Source: Vacuolonema iberomarrocanum LEGE 07170 (GTDB taxonomy: Bacteria; Cyanobacteriota; Cyanobacteriia; Elainellales; Elainellaceae). From it: a stretch of DNA of 64,000 nt. Below the pieces are notes generated by a model. It had not been told where the DNA came from. It searched no databases and worked only from the letters and a program-made list of their open reading frames with translations. Positions 43,662 through 54,117 of this stretch are shown piece by piece; within the stretch, counting starts at the first letter, position 1; every line of letters begins with the position of its first letter. The stretch is taken from the NCBI GenBank assembly GCA_015207365.1, contig JADEXA010000019.1, forward strand, positions 1 to 64,000, written 5' to 3'. The position numbers and the translations under genes are program-made.

Positions 43662-44831
43662 TCAGTCACGCGCTACCAAAATGCTCACAGAACCATCCCG
43701 TCGGCCAACCGCGATCGCTCGCCCATCCGAGCGGTAGGCTAACGTCAGGATGGCGCTGTTGCCGTTCTGGATAGTGCGGGTCAGGGTCTGCTGTTCAAGA
43801 TCCCAAATACGAATGGTGGAATCCAAACTGACGCTGGTTAGCAACTGACCACAGGGGCTAAATGCCAAGTCGGTGATGTAGTCACCATGCGCTAGCAGGG
43901 GATCGCCAACTTCGCTAAGGTCTTCGGTTCCCAGGAGCCGAATGCTGTTGTATACCTCCTGCGGTTCTGTGGGAGCCGGGCCACCGGGGCTTTGGCTGTC
44001 GGGGCTGAGGGCGAGGAATTGCCCATCGGGGCTGAGCGCCAAGGTTTGCACAGAGCGCGCATAGCGCACGGTTTGTACGGGCTCTTCTGCCTCTTGCCAA
44101 TCCCAAATCGACAGAGCGCGATCGCCCCGCACACCGGTAACCGTCAGGTTGGCACCATCCGGCGTAAAGGCAATTCGAGTGACATCTTGCCCAACCTCAA
44201 TCACCTGCTCTTGCATGCCCGTCGTCACATTCCAGAAGCGGATCGTGTCGTCAAAGCTGCCACTAGCGAGGATTTGGCCATCCGGCGTAAAGGCCAGCGA
44301 CGCGGCTGCATCCAAGTGCCCAGATAGGGTTTGCAGCAACTCTCCAGTCTGCCAATCCCACAGGCGTACGGTTCCGTTAAGGCTCCCGCTCGCTAGAAGT
44401 TCACCATCGGGACTAAAGGCCAGGGAAACAATTTCTCGATCGTCTGAATCGACCGCGAAACTGCGGGTCAGCAAGACCGTATCGGGCTCATTCTGGACAT
44501 TGCGAATATTCCAAACATTGAGGGTTCGATCGGCTCCCGCACTGACCAAGTATTGGCCATCTGGACTAAAGGCAACAGCACGAGCGGGACGATCATGTCC
44601 CCCCTGGATATCGGTATAGGTAACGATGGTCTCATTTCCTTCTGTCCAAGTCGGATCAATACAAACTGGAGCAGCCTGGCTGATGGTCAAGGGAGCAGTG
44701 TCTGGGGATGGGTTGGAAGCGATCGCCCGAACCGCCCAATGGGAGGAACCGAGCAGGGTCGTCAAGGCCAGCACACATTGCCCAAACCGGAAGAGCGACG
44801 GTTTAGAAATCAAAGACAGTTTAGAAATCAT
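43662..44831 (-). CDS. WD40-repeat protein with N-terminal signal
   Basis: A 389-residue protein with a hydrophobic N-terminal segment (LFRFGQCVLALTTLLGSSHWAV), which suggests export or anchoring, then about seven WD40 repeats. Typical units are ARAVAFSPDGQYLVSAGADR, SLAFSPDGELLASGSLNG, SLAFTPDGQILASGSFDD and DLAFSPCGQLLTSVSLDS, often ending in VRLWDW or IRIWDL. One circular beta-propeller would fit this number. It is a scaffold for protein contacts; the partner is unknown. A short gap separates it from the divergent pentapeptide gene. Confidence 0.9.
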   Translation of the reverse strand: MISKLSLISKPSLFRFGQCVLALTTLLGSSHWAVRAIASNPSPDTAPLTISQAAPVCIDPTWTEGNETIVTYTDIQGGHDRPARAVAFSPDGQYLVSAGADRTLNVWNIRNVQNEPDTVLLTRSFAVDSDDREIVSLAFSPDGELLASGSLNGTVRLWDWQTGELLQTLSGHLDAAASLAFTPDGQILASGSFDDTIRFWNVTTGMQEQVIEVGQDVTRIAFTPDGANLTVTGVRGDRALSIWDWQEAEEPVQTVRYARSVQTLALSPDGQFLALSPDSQSPGGPAPTEPQEVYNSIRLLGTEDLSEVGDPLLAHGDYITDLAFSPCGQLLTSVSLDSTIRIWDLEQQTLTRTIQNGNSAILTLAYRSDGRAIAVGRRDGSVSILVARD

Positions 44832-45303
44832 AAAAAGTACTCAGTCCTCTGTAGCGAACGTTACTTGCGGTCATTCAGCTATACAGAGAATCTATCCGAG
44901 TCCGTTAGGCAGAGCGTTACAGGAACAAGCCCTTGTGATTTCCGGAAATGTCCAAAGAGAATGGGATTATCAACGATGGCTTTTCTGCACAACCACGCAC
45001 CCACCATTCAGCGCCGCTCACAGCCATAGCCACCCCATCATGGCCAAGGTATTTGTCACCCTAAACTCAGAAGGCTGTTTGAGTTTTCTAAATGCAAGGA
45101 GCATAATCGGAGCAGTGCATGGGGCGATCGCACATCTGCGGGTTCGGCTCCTAAATCCTCTCTCCTGAGGTCATGTCTAAAAGCAGAGACCTGTCGTAGA
45201 GTGCCGTTAGGGACGCGTAACGCCATCCCCGAAGTTTATTTCCAGACCTCTCCTCAGCCAGCTTTCACTTCTACACTTTCCCTAAGCTTTTTGCTGTTGC
45301 CCT
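44832..45303. other. Divergent intergenic region
   Basis: These 472 bases between the WD40 and pentapeptide genes presumably contain both promoters. No strong hairpin, repeat or supported small gene is visible. Confidence 0.3.
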
Positions 45304-46617
45304 ATGACCCCAGACCCTCAGTCTTCTCCATCCTCGCCTGCATTTGAGAACCCGCCCCCCAACAATGGTCGGTCTTCTACTTTTCCCAATCGACCAACGT
45401 TAGACGATGAGCTGGATGCCGGGATGCAACCCCAGCGGGGGTCAGTGGATGAGTTGCAGCAGCAAAATCCACGCTTGATGGAAGAAAGCGATCGCCCCAT
45501 CACCTCCTCGACCAAAGCCACGTCCTCTCAGGGCTGGATTTTGCTGTTGGCCATTGCGATCGCCCTAGTCGGACTGGCGATTAATCTGGTCTGGATGAGC
45601 CTGGCCGCATCGTTTGTCATCCTGGTTCTAGCACTACGCATCTTTTGGGCCGACCTACAGAGAACCGTTTCCCGCCTATTTTCTGAGGAGGAGCGCGTTG
45701 CGACCCTGGCATTGATCGGTGTCGGAGTCGCCGCCTGGACGCTGTGGGAGGTGAGCAATATCGATCAGCGATTTTACGATTGGTATTTTGCGCTGGACTG
45801 GACCGTGCTGGGCGCGACTGGGGACTTGGTCGGCGCGGTGGGGCAAATCTTGATTGCCGTGTTGGCGGTTTATATTGCGTGGCGGCAATATGTTATTTCC
45901 CGCGACTTGACCATTCAACAAAACCTGATTACCCAGCAGCAGACCATCGATGCCTTTTTCCAGGGCATTTCTGAGTTGGTACTCGATGCCGAAGGCTTGT
46001 TAGAAGACTGGCCCCAGGAACGGGCGATCGCCGAGGGGCGTACTGCCGCTATTCTCAGCAGTGTCGATGCAACCGGGAAGGCGAAGGTGTTGCGATTTCT
46101 ATCCCGCTCTCGGCTACTCACCCCCCTCAAGCGCGATCGACTTCTAGGACGCGCCATGCTAGATGGGGCTGGTGGGTATGCCGAGGATCGGGATTATGGG
46201 GTGCGGGTCGTTGATCTGGGCGTGATGCTAGCCAGCACCAACCTGGTACGTACCGATCTACGCTGGACGGACTTGAGCGATGCCAACATGATCCGAGTCA
46301 ATCTGCGAAATGCAGACTTGGTGAAAACCAACCTCGCCCGCACCATCCTGGTTGATGCCGACCTATCCAATGCCGATATCCAGGGGACTCGTTTCTTCTA
46401 CGGCCCTGTCGCCACCGCGACGCCCCGCAGCCGCACCGCTATCCCCAACTACGTCACCGGGGAATATACCGGAGCGGTCGTTGAAGGAGCCAACTTCACC
46501 AACGTCAAGCGCATGTCGGAAGAGCAGCGCCGCTACTGCTGTGCCTGGGGTGGATCTGACACCCGCCTCACCATTCCAGGCGGCTGCGAGGATGTGCCCA
46601 ACCAACTGGGACGCTAA
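45304..46617 (+). CDS. Membrane protein with C-terminal pentapeptide repeats
   Basis: A 437-residue protein. A Pro/Ser/Asn-rich N-terminal tail (about 1-75) precedes a hydrophobic pair (GWILLLAIAIALVGLAINLV and SLAASFVILVLALRIF). Two more segments follow (VATLALIGVGVAAWTLWEV; LVGAVGQILIAVLAVYIAW). A helical cytosolic stretch leads to pentapeptide repeats (about 315-370; TDLRWTDLSDANMIRVNLR, ADLSNADIQGTRF), which form a right-handed quadrilateral helix. This layout recurs in cyanobacteria; its function is unknown. The C terminus holds two Cys near RRYCCAWGG. Confidence 0.88.
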   Translation: MTPDPQSSPSSPAFENPPPNNGRSSTFPNRPTLDDELDAGMQPQRGSVDELQQQNPRLMEESDRPITSSTKATSSQGWILLLAIAIALVGLAINLVWMSLAASFVILVLALRIFWADLQRTVSRLFSEEERVATLALIGVGVAAWTLWEVSNIDQRFYDWYFALDWTVLGATGDLVGAVGQILIAVLAVYIAWRQYVISRDLTIQQNLITQQQTIDAFFQGISELVLDAEGLLEDWPQERAIAEGRTAAILSSVDATGKAKVLRFLSRSRLLTPLKRDRLLGRAMLDGAGGYAEDRDYGVRVVDLGVMLASTNLVRTDLRWTDLSDANMIRVNLRNADLVKTNLARTILVDADLSNADIQGTRFFYGPVATATPRSRTAIPNYVTGEYTGAVVEGANFTNVKRMSEEQRRYCCAWGGSDTRLTIPGGCEDVPNQLGR

Positions 46618-46642
46618 CGCCAAATCCGGTTGAAGAACTCAA

Positions 46643-47704
46643 CTATCGTTTCTCTGGCGGATGCTTGAGCTGGTGTAGGTCTGAGGGGGCGATCGCCCCT
46701 TGCTCCGTAATGATTGCCGTCACCAGCTCCGCTGGGGTCATATCCGAAGCTGGGTTATAGAATTCTGTTCCCATCGGGCAAATCGGGCGATCGAAAATAT
46801 GTGAGATTTCCTTACCATCTCGGGTCTTCGACGATATTTGCGCTCCCGTTGCACAGCCAAAGTCCACGGTAGACAAAGGCGCTGCCACCAAGAAGGGAAG
46901 ATGATGAGCCTTTGCTAGCAGCGCCAGCCCATAGGTTCCGACTTTGTTCACAACATCGCCATTCGCCGCGATGCAATCTGCACCGACCACCACTGCATCC
47001 ACCATCCCCTGCTGCATGCAATGGGCGGCCATACCATCGGTAATCAGCGTCACGGGGATTCCCTCTTCCACACATTCCCACGCAGTTAGCCGTGCCCCTT
47101 GAAACCGGGGGCGCGTTTCGGTCGCATACACCCGCTCCAAGCGATCATCCAACCAGGCTGATCGCACCACTCCTAGCGCCGTTCCGTACCCTGCGGTCGC
47201 TAACGCTCCGGCGTTGCAGTGGGTCAGCAACCGAAGCTTTTGGGGCGTTTCGGGCAAGGCTTGCTGTCCGTGGTTACCAATCTGATAGCAGGTTTGCAGG
47301 TTTTCATTCTGGATTTGCTTTGCCGTTTCCAGAAGGACGCTCTTGATCCGAGCCACATCACCCGCCGTCTGCCGAGCCGCTTTGAGCATGCGGTCAATCA
47401 CCCAAGACAAATTGACTGCGGTCGAGTGCGTGTCTCTCAGGGTTTGAGCCACAGCCTCTAAGCGATTGAGAAACAGAGCACGCTCCGTTGCCTGAATTTC
47501 TCGCGCCCCCAGATATATCCCATAGGCAGCGGCAACCCCGATCGCAGATGCCCCGCGCACAATCATGTCTTCGATGGCGATCGCCAAATCTTCCGAGCGA
47601 CTGATCCGAACCAAATCATATTCGTCTGGCAACCGATTCTGGTCGATGAGCTCTAGATGATCGTTCTGCCAGACAACGGGAAAGACAGGGTTTAGAGATT
47701 CCAT
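46643..47704 (-). CDS. mtnA: S-methyl-5-thioribose-1-phosphate isomerase
   Basis: The ATG at 47704 ([20 protein letters not shown]) gives 353 residues, the family's normal length; a longer frame upstream lacks conservation. Signatures are [16 protein letters not shown], the catalytic Cys region [39 protein letters not shown] and the Asp loop [22 protein letters not shown]. The enzyme isomerises methylthioribose-1-phosphate to the ribulose form in the methionine salvage pathway. It lies downstream of dxs in the same direction, 160 bases away, with a hairpin in between. Confidence 0.95.
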   Translation of the reverse strand: MESLNPVFPVVWQNDHLELIDQNRLPDEYDLVRISRSEDLAIAIEDMIVRGASAIGVAAAYGIYLGAREIQATERALFLNRLEAVAQTLRDTHSTAVNLSWVIDRMLKAARQTAGDVARIKSVLLETAKQIQNENLQTCYQIGNHGQQALPETPQKLRLLTHCNAGALATAGYGTALGVVRSAWLDDRLERVYATETRPRFQGARLTAWECVEEGIPVTLITDGMAAHCMQQGMVDAVVVGADCIAANGDVVNKVGTYGLALLAKAHHLPFLVAAPLSTVDFGCATGAQISSKTRDGKEISHIFDRPICPMGTEFYNPASDMTPAELVTAIITEQGAIAPSDLHQLKHPPEKR

Positions 47705-47774
47705 ATAAGCCGTTACGTTAAGCAACAAAACGAAAGCGTTGTGCCCAATATAATTCCTCTTCCCACGAACGGGT

Positions 47775-47815
47775 AGACCCACGACAGAGGCGCTAGAACC
47801 TCCCATCGTGGGTCT
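47775..47815. other. Hairpin between dxs and mtnA
   Basis: A 10-bp stem (47775-47784 with 47806-47815) is extended by an inner GAGG/CCTC pairing. There is no T-tract on the reverse strand, so it could be an attenuator or an mRNA processing/stability element rather than a full terminator. Confidence 0.45.
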
Positions 47816-47863
47816 CATCTGTATGGCTACGTCAGCAACCACTGCACAAGTGACAGCAGAGAC

Positions 47864-49786
47864 TTAGACTTGCTCGATCAACGCTTCATTCGCTTGCGAC
47901 TGTTGATTAAATAGCTTCAAGATGCGATCGGCAATCTGCGGCCCGGTTAAGCCCAAGGATTGCTTCGACTCATCGGCCTTCGCATGGTCAACAAGCTGAT
48001 CGGGCACGCCAATGCGCGTCACTGGCACCATGACCTCGGCATCGAGCAAGGATTCAGCAACCGCCGAACCAAAGCCACCCATGATGCAGCCTTCCTCCAG
48101 GGTGACCACCCGACGCACTTGCTGCGCCAACGGGATAATGAGTTCGGTATCCAGCGGCTTGGCAAAGCGCGCATTCACCACAGTCGCCTCAATGCCATGT
48201 TCACCGAGGATTTCCGCCGCTTGCATCGCGGGGTAAACCATCGTGCCATAGCCCAAAATCAGCACATCATCGCCCTGGCGCAACTGTTCCGCTTTCCCGA
48301 TGGGGAGTGGCTCCCAGCCTTCTTCCATCAGGGGCACACCATAGCCGCTGCCCCGAGGATACCGCAGGGCGATGGGGCCATCGGTATAGTTCACACCCGT
48401 CACAATCATCCGCTGGAGCTCCGCTTCATCCTTGGGTGCCATCACCACCATGTTGGGAATGCAGCGTAGGTAGGCAATGTCATACAAGCCCTGGTGCGTT
48501 GGCCCATCTGCACCAACAATCCCCGCCCGATCGAGGCAGAAGAATACGGGCAAGTTCTGAATGCAGACATCGTGGATAATCTGGTCGAAGGCTCGCTGCA
48601 AGAAGGTGGAGTAAATGGCAGCCACCGGACGCATGCCTTCGCAGGCCAGACCTGCCGCCAGGGTGACGGCATGCTGCTCGGCAATCCCCACATCTATATA
48701 TTGATTCGGCAGTTTTTGCTGCAGCTTGGTCAACCCGGTTCCTGTAGCCATCGCCGCTGTGATGCCGATAATTTTGGGGTTGGATTCCGCGAGCTTGGTG
48801 AGGGTATGCCCAAAGACTTTGGCGTAGCCCGCAGGCTTGGGGGTAGCGGAAGGCTTGGCTTTGCCTGTCGCCACGTCAAAGGGATTTTGAGCATGATAGC
48901 CGACCTGATCTTTCTCGGCGATCGCATAGCCCTTCCCTTTCATGGTCGCCACATGCACGAGGACGGGCCCCGGCATTTTGTGGGCTTGCTTAAAGGTAGC
49001 AATCAATTCTTCCAGGCTATGGCCATCCACTGGCCCGATGTAAGTAAAGCCTAGCTCTTCGAACACTGCACCAACCTTGGGCACGGCCAACCGCTTCATC
49101 CCTTCCTTCACCCGAGATAGCTCTGGCGAGAGCGATTCACCCAAGAAGGGCAGATGCTTAAACTCTTCCTCCAGGCGATCGGTGATGAACTGCATTGGCG
49201 GGCTAAGGCGCATCTTGTTGAGGTAGCGAGGAATCGCCCCAACATTCGGCGAAATCGACATTTCGTTGTCATTGAGCACCACCAGCAAATTGGTGTCGGG
49301 CAAATGCCCGGCATGGTTGATCGCCTCGAGCGCCATCCCACCCGTGAGGGCACCATCGCCAATAACAGCAGCCACTTTGTAGTCATCACCATTGCGATCG
49401 CGCGCCAACGCCATCCCCAATGCCGCAGAAATGCTCGTCGAGGCATGACCCGCGCCAAAGTGGTCAAACGGACTTTCGCAACGCTTTAGATACCCCGCTA
49501 TTCCATCTTTTTGCCGTAGCGTATGGAAACGGTTGTAGCGACCCGTAATCAGCTTGTGTGGATAGGCCTGATGCCCGACATCCCACACCACCTTATCGCG
49601 ATCTAGATCCAGCGTTTGATAGAGCGCTAACGTTAGCTCAACCACACCCAAACCAGGCCCCAAGTGACCGCCGGATGTCGCAACCGTTTCCAGGTGCTTT
49701 TCGCGAATCTGGAGGGCAATCTGTTGCAACTGCTGAATGGAGAGACCATGCAACTGATTGGGGTGGGTAATTTCACTCAAATGCAT
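47864..49786 (-). CDS. dxs: 1-deoxy-D-xylulose-5-phosphate synthase
   Basis: A 640-residue thiamine-diphosphate enzyme that makes DXP from pyruvate and glyceraldehyde 3-phosphate, the first step of the MEP pathway feeding carotenoids, phytol and quinones. It begins [20 protein letters not shown]. It shows [18 protein letters not shown], the ThDP motif [20 protein letters not shown] with [15 protein letters not shown], and the pyrimidine-binding [17 protein letters not shown]. The transketolase C-terminal domain ends with [16 protein letters not shown]. Full length. mtnA follows downstream. Confidence 0.97.
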   Translation of the reverse strand: MHLSEITHPNQLHGLSIQQLQQIALQIREKHLETVATSGGHLGPGLGVVELTLALYQTLDLDRDKVVWDVGHQAYPHKLITGRYNRFHTLRQKDGIAGYLKRCESPFDHFGAGHASTSISAALGMALARDRNGDDYKVAAVIGDGALTGGMALEAINHAGHLPDTNLLVVLNDNEMSISPNVGAIPRYLNKMRLSPPMQFITDRLEEEFKHLPFLGESLSPELSRVKEGMKRLAVPKVGAVFEELGFTYIGPVDGHSLEELIATFKQAHKMPGPVLVHVATMKGKGYAIAEKDQVGYHAQNPFDVATGKAKPSATPKPAGYAKVFGHTLTKLAESNPKIIGITAAMATGTGLTKLQQKLPNQYIDVGIAEQHAVTLAAGLACEGMRPVAAIYSTFLQRAFDQIIHDVCIQNLPVFFCLDRAGIVGADGPTHQGLYDIAYLRCIPNMVVMAPKDEAELQRMIVTGVNYTDGPIALRYPRGSGYGVPLMEEGWEPLPIGKAEQLRQGDDVLILGYGTMVYPAMQAAEILGEHGIEATVVNARFAKPLDTELIIPLAQQVRRVVTLEEGCIMGGFGSAVAESLLDAEVMVPVTRIGVPDQLVDHAKADESKQSLGLTGPQIADRILKLFNQQSQANEALIEQV

Positions 49787-51191
49787 AACCGATTACCTTG
49801 GAGTTCTTGCAATCCTTGACAGATGTTAATGAGAGATATGAAGAGAGAGTTACTGTTTTCAATCTAGTGCAACTTGGCTTTGCATTAGATTTACTTTTGA
49901 TTACAGTAAGCTGTCCTTATCTTAAAGAATTGTAACGGGGTTCTCAATAGAAGAGTTAGGTGAAGGATGCCTCTACAGCCGAGATTAGGATACGAACAGA
50001 GAAATCGATGATTAATGAAAAGCCGAGAGAATGTTAGCAAAACCGCATCTGGAGAATATAGCGTAAAGCGGGTAGGGCACAGTCAACCAATTAACGATTT
50101 TGTGTAAAAAATCCCGATATTTTCCGACTTTTCGGCAACTACACCAATCCACTAGCATCAGTTCGAGAGCGCTGTAAGACAACAGAATATCCCGAGAATC
50201 TGCTTCAGACGGCTGTTTCTATTTGGTCACTTCTAACTCGTATCATGAAATCCAGCGATCGCTTATGGCAATTGCTTACCGTTATCCCAGACTCTTCTCT
50301 CGCCCAGAGTATGCATTTCCCAGGCAAACCTTCAGGACTGACGCATTTTGTTGATGGGGTGACCGCGGTGCGGTCACCCCATCAACAAATCCACTCAGGA
50401 TTTACGCAAACCTTGTATAAATCCTGATCTTTTCGGCTCAATCCGGTGGATCGGATGAGCGCAAGCTGATCAGATTTGCCTCTGCATTGGGAAACCTCTG
50501 GGAGAGTAAAACCCCGAGAGCGGGGTGAGTGCCTTCTGAAGCCGATAGGCTATTACAGCGAGCGCTCTCTCGGGGGTACCCCTACGACAAAGCGATGAGG
50601 CTGTAATGTCTGTTAGCGGAATAGCACCGTCGCCAGCCTTTCAATTATTTAGAAAAGCAATCCTTCTAAAATGACCTTGTAAATTAGAACATACCTTCTT
50701 ACTCACAGCAGGATCGCAAATTCCAATGCCAGCGGAGCGGTGAAAAAATTTTGTTGATAGCGAGACACTCTCCCCATTCATAGGTCATGATCATTCATAG
50801 AAATTGCGAATGAATGGTATAGAACTAATGTCATCGCCTTTTGCATTTTGTCTACTTTTCCTGGCAATTGAGGCATACTCGGATGCAATTGGAAACGTGA
50901 TGGACGGAGCGCGCGATCGCCTAGCCTGCTAAAAAATCAGGATCAACCGATCGATACAGTCTTTTCTCCCATCTCGTTTTCTGTTCAATATTTTGGAATG
51001 ATGTCCTCATCCTGACTCAACCTCGCACTTAGCACCCACCACCATGACTGCCTTACCCTTTCTCTACAATGTGCTAGCTCATCCTTGACAGAACAGATTC
51101 TTGCCAAGCGCCACACTGCTGTCCTTAATCACGATTTCATACCGTTACAGCCCATTGCCCTGAAATTGCACTAAATATAGTGAGTTGACCT
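49787..51191. other. 1.4-kb intergenic region dxs-pilT
   Basis: Apart from the family B repeat at 50334-50428, this divergent gap contains a GC-rich stretch near 50508-50590 with small hairpins (ACCCCG/CGGGGT type; GGGGTACCCC). I see no reading frame with recognisable protein sequence. It is the longest gene-poor stretch in the window and may contain an unannotated RNA. Confidence 0.35.
50334..50428. repeat. Palindromic repeat family B, copy 3
   Basis: The flank CAGGACTGACGCATTTTG leads into a perfect 20-bp stem (50347-50366 with 50370-50389) with loop GGT, then CTCAGGATTTACGCAAACC and ATAAATCCTGATC, the second hairpin. The flanks match copies 1 and 2 while the stem interior differs. Confidence 0.8.
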
Positions 51192-52559
51192 ATGACTGAC
51201 GCACAACGTCCCTCTACCCCACCCCCTTCCTCTGGGTCTCGCACGCCCCCCCCGCCTCGTCCGGCAGCTCGCCCTCCGGCTAACCCAGAGCAAACCCAAC
51301 AGATGTCACGAACCCGTCCTGCTACCTCAGTGACGCGAGCCAATCAAGCTGGCCCTGTGACAGCGGTGAACGCACCTCCTGGCGTGCCACCCGCGCCTGC
51401 GGCCAGACGTCCGCCTGCCGCACCGCCACCACCACCGCCTGGGCACCGCCCGGCTGCCCCCCCCCGCAGTCCAGCAGCGCGAAGCCAGCCTTCAGCTGGG
51501 CAACCGACCCTAGAAACGATTGTGAAGAATGCCTTTGACAAAGGCTTCTCGGATATTCACGTTGGGGTCAACGAAGTGCCCCGCTACCGTAACCGAGGGG
51601 AAATCCAGATAACCGACCACCCGGTAACCGACCACCAGACCTTCATGAGCTGGCTACAGGAAGTTCTCGGCGACGATGAGATCGCCCGATTCGAAGGAAA
51701 ACTAGACTTCGACGGTGCCACCCAGTACGACTTTGCTCGGGCTCGGATCAATGTCTTCGACACCCTGCGGGGTCCTGCAATGGTTATGCGTTTGATTCCC
51801 ATGAAGATCCTGACGCTGGAAGAATTGCAAATGCCGCCGGTGTTGCGGGATCTATGCCACTACCACAAAGGACTCATCCTGGTGACCGGGCCAACGGGTT
51901 CGGGTAAATCCACCACAATGGCTGCCATGGTGGACTACATGAACCGGGAAATGCCAAAGCACATCATCACCATTGAAGATCCCATTGAATTCGTCCACAC
52001 GAGCCGCAAAGCGCTGATCAAACAGCGGGAAGTGGGGATGCATACAAAGCTATTCGACAACGCTCTAAAGGCATCATTGCGGGAAGACCCTGACGTGATT
52101 CTGGTGGGTGAAATGCGGGACCAGGAAACCGTCAATACCGCCCTGAAAGCGGCCCAGACCGGTCACTTGGTCATGGGAACCCTGCACACCAACAGTGCGG
52201 TCAAAACGATCGAACGGATTCTGGGTTTGTATGAGCCAGAGCAGCAAGACCCCATGCGTCTGGCCATCGCTGAATCTTTGGTCGCTGTTGTGGCTCAGGG
52301 TTTGTGCCGCACCACCGATGGTAAGCGGGCGGCTTTCCACGAGATTATGATCAATACCGACGCCATCCGCGATTACATCCGTCGAGGCGATATGGATGAA
52401 GTGGAGGCATTGGTTCCCCGATGCGGCTTCGATGGCATGTGCACAATGAACCAGTCGCTCTACGCCCTGTATGAGGCTGGACGCATCACCGAAGAAACCG
52501 CGCTGGAGATGTCGCCCAAGCCGAACGAAATGGCGCAAATCCTGCGAGGACGCGTCTGA
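51192..52559 (+). CDS. pilT: Type IV pilus retraction ATPase PilT family (long N-terminal form)
   Basis: A 455-residue protein. Residues 1-105 are a low-complexity Pro/Ala/Arg/Thr-rich tail. The PilT core begins PTLETIVKNAFDKGFSDIHV. Walker A is GPTGSGKST at about 233-241, the Asp box is IITIEDPIEFVH, Walker B is REDPDVILVGEMRDQETV and the His box is GHLVMGTLHTNSAVKTI. PilT hexamers retract type IV pili and drive twitching and phototaxis. The long N-terminal extension suggests the PilT2-like paralogue rather than PilT1, but this is inference. Three 12-bp tandem repeats cover the stop codon. Confidence 0.93.
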   Translation: MTDAQRPSTPPPSSGSRTPPPPRPAARPPANPEQTQQMSRTRPATSVTRANQAGPVTAVNAPPGVPPAPAARRPPAAPPPPPPGHRPAAPPRSPAARSQPSAGQPTLETIVKNAFDKGFSDIHVGVNEVPRYRNRGEIQITDHPVTDHQTFMSWLQEVLGDDEIARFEGKLDFDGATQYDFARARINVFDTLRGPAMVMRLIPMKILTLEELQMPPVLRDLCHYHKGLILVTGPTGSGKSTTMAAMVDYMNREMPKHIITIEDPIEFVHTSRKALIKQREVGMHTKLFDNALKASLREDPDVILVGEMRDQETVNTALKAAQTGHLVMGTLHTNSAVKTIERILGLYEPEQQDPMRLAIAESLVAVVAQGLCRTTDGKRAAFHEIMINTDAIRDYIRRGDMDEVEALVPRCGFDGMCTMNQSLYALYEAGRITEETALEMSPKPNEMAQILRGRV

Positions 52560-52581
52560 GGACGCGTCTGAGGACGCGTCT
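52546..52581 (+). repeat. Three tandem copies of a 12-bp unit across the pilT stop codon
   Basis: GAGGACGCGTCT is repeated three times without change. The first copy encodes the end of PilT, and the TGA stop is formed at the junction of copies one and two, so change in copy number would not alter the protein. Confidence 0.9.
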
Positions 52582-53012
52582 CCAGCTTGGTGGGTAAGGG
52601 TCATTTTCCTGTGGGTCGCGCAGGAAAATTTCTTTTTCGGCGATTTTTTTGAGTCATTGTCAGATTTTTTGGGGCCTTGTCAATGGCTTTGCAACAGCTC
52701 GGGGAAATGGCTCCGAGGACAGATCGGACAGTGCGTCAGTCCAGAACCTCTGCTTGCCCCAATTCAAACGTTCTTCATGAATGATAGAAATTCTTCAATC
52801 TCTGCATGGAGGCTGCAAACAGGCGTCTCTGATGCATTTCAGCGGGTACCCAGCGATGCAACCGATTGACTGGAGGCGATGAGAGATTACGAAGGAATCT
52901 GAATTTACGATCGCAAGTTTGAACTTTTTGTGCAGGGTGCAACAACTCTGCCCCGCTGTACAAATCTCCCTCCACAATAAGAGCAGAATGGTTCTCCCCC
53001 ATTGAATTTACA
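52582..53012. other. Region after pilT without a recognisable gene
   Basis: No convincing frame, repeat or terminator beyond the tandem repeat described. T-runs around 52630-52670 could serve transcription termination. Confidence 0.3.
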
Positions 53013-53285
53013 TCAGCTTTGTGAACCTATTGAGCTGATGTGCAGACAGATCCTAACTTTCGGGCTATTCTCGTTTTCTTCGATTGATGTGGTTTGCCCA
53101 GCTTGAGATGTAGGCAAGCCATACAGCTCTCTCTTTCCCACAGCAGGGTTCTGCGTACTTTCGTTATCATCAATCGATTCAGAATTGGGATTCATCGCGA
53201 TCGCCAACATATCCTTGTCATCGCTGGAACAAGTCGTGACAGGTGTTGCGAGTAACGGTATTGCTGCGATCGTCCACGCTGCCAT
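53013..53285 (-). CDS. Possible small secreted protein
   Basis: A 90-codon frame whose product begins MAAWTIAAIPLLATPVTTC, resembling a short signal sequence, and continues with a polar, Ser/Asn/Glu-rich chain. It diverges from the KaiB-like gene. No family is recognised. The lipobox-like Cys lacks the small residue normally before it. It could equally be a chance frame. Confidence 0.25.
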   Translation of the reverse strand: MAAWTIAAIPLLATPVTTCSSDDKDMLAIAMNPNSESIDDNESTQNPAVGKRELYGLPTSQAGQTTSIEENENSPKVRICLHISSIGSQS

Positions 53286-53321
53286 TCTCCATGCCGCACG
53301 CTAACGCTAGGTCTTGTGCCT

Positions 53322-54101
53322 ATGTCCCCTGAGTTTTCTCCGTCTCCACCGCTACCGGCCCTGTTTAAAGGCTTGGCTCTGTTTACGCCGGGAGGTGACA
53401 TGGTGTACTGCATCGATCCAGATAAGAAGCAACGCTGGCATTTGCAGCTCTGTGCGTTGCTGCAAGAATTGCTCAATCTGGCAGAACCTCCCCATTTTTT
53501 AGTGCCCTGCTACACGGCAACGATTGATCGGTGGCGCGATCCCAAAACTCAGGAAATCATCCAGCATGCAGAAGCCTACCCTCTGGTGATGCAGCACCAA
53601 GCCTTGCTGAACGCGGCCTTTGGAACCGGATCGGTGGTGTGGCAAACCGTGCCTCAGGTATCAGAGATGTGCGATCGCCCCATTTTGGAACGCTACCGCC
53701 ACCAATTTCCGACCCTTTGGGACAACCATGACCTGATCGTGCAGTTTGCCGGAAATGATTTGGAGGCACCCGCGCCTTTCCATACCCTCGCCGCTCAACA
53801 TCTCAGTAGCGCTCAGCAGCAGGAATCATTTGGCTATATTCTGCGGTTATATGTAGCGGGTAACACCACCACCACCGAGACCATTCTTCGTAACTTGCAT
53901 GGGTTATTGGAACAGACGCTGAACCAGCCTTATACCCTTCGAGTCATTGACATTTACAAACACCCCGAGCAGGCAGAGAGCGATCGCATCACCGCAACGC
54001 CCACTCTCGTTCGCGTCCATCCCCGCCCGGTACGCCGTCTAGTGGGGGAAATGAAGGAAGTGGATCAACTCCTACAAGTCTTTGCTAGCTTTGAAGACTG
54101 A
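53322..54101 (+). CDS. KaiB-like domain protein with a long N-terminal domain
   Basis: The ATG at 53322 (a GTG at 53316 is possible) gives a 259-residue protein. The C-terminal 95 residues are a thioredoxin-like KaiB domain: GYILRLYVAGNTTTTETILR, LRVIDIYKHPEQAESDRITA, TPTLVRVHPRPVRRLVGEM. The N-terminal 150 residues (LFKGLALFTPGGDMVYCIDP and CYTATIDRWRDPKTQEIIQ) are conserved in some cyanobacteria but have no known function. KaiB proper is about 100 residues and forms the circadian oscillator with KaiC. Here the domain is attached the opposite way from SasA, where it is N-terminal. It ends 16 bases before nurA. Confidence 0.88.
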   Translation: MSPEFSPSPPLPALFKGLALFTPGGDMVYCIDPDKKQRWHLQLCALLQELLNLAEPPHFLVPCYTATIDRWRDPKTQEIIQHAEAYPLVMQHQALLNAAFGTGSVVWQTVPQVSEMCDRPILERYRHQFPTLWDNHDLIVQFAGNDLEAPAPFHTLAAQHLSSAQQQESFGYILRLYVAGNTTTTETILRNLHGLLEQTLNQPYTLRVIDIYKHPEQAESDRITATPTLVRVHPRPVRRLVGEMKEVDQLLQVFASFED

Positions 54102-54117
54102 ACCTTCTCCCAATGCC

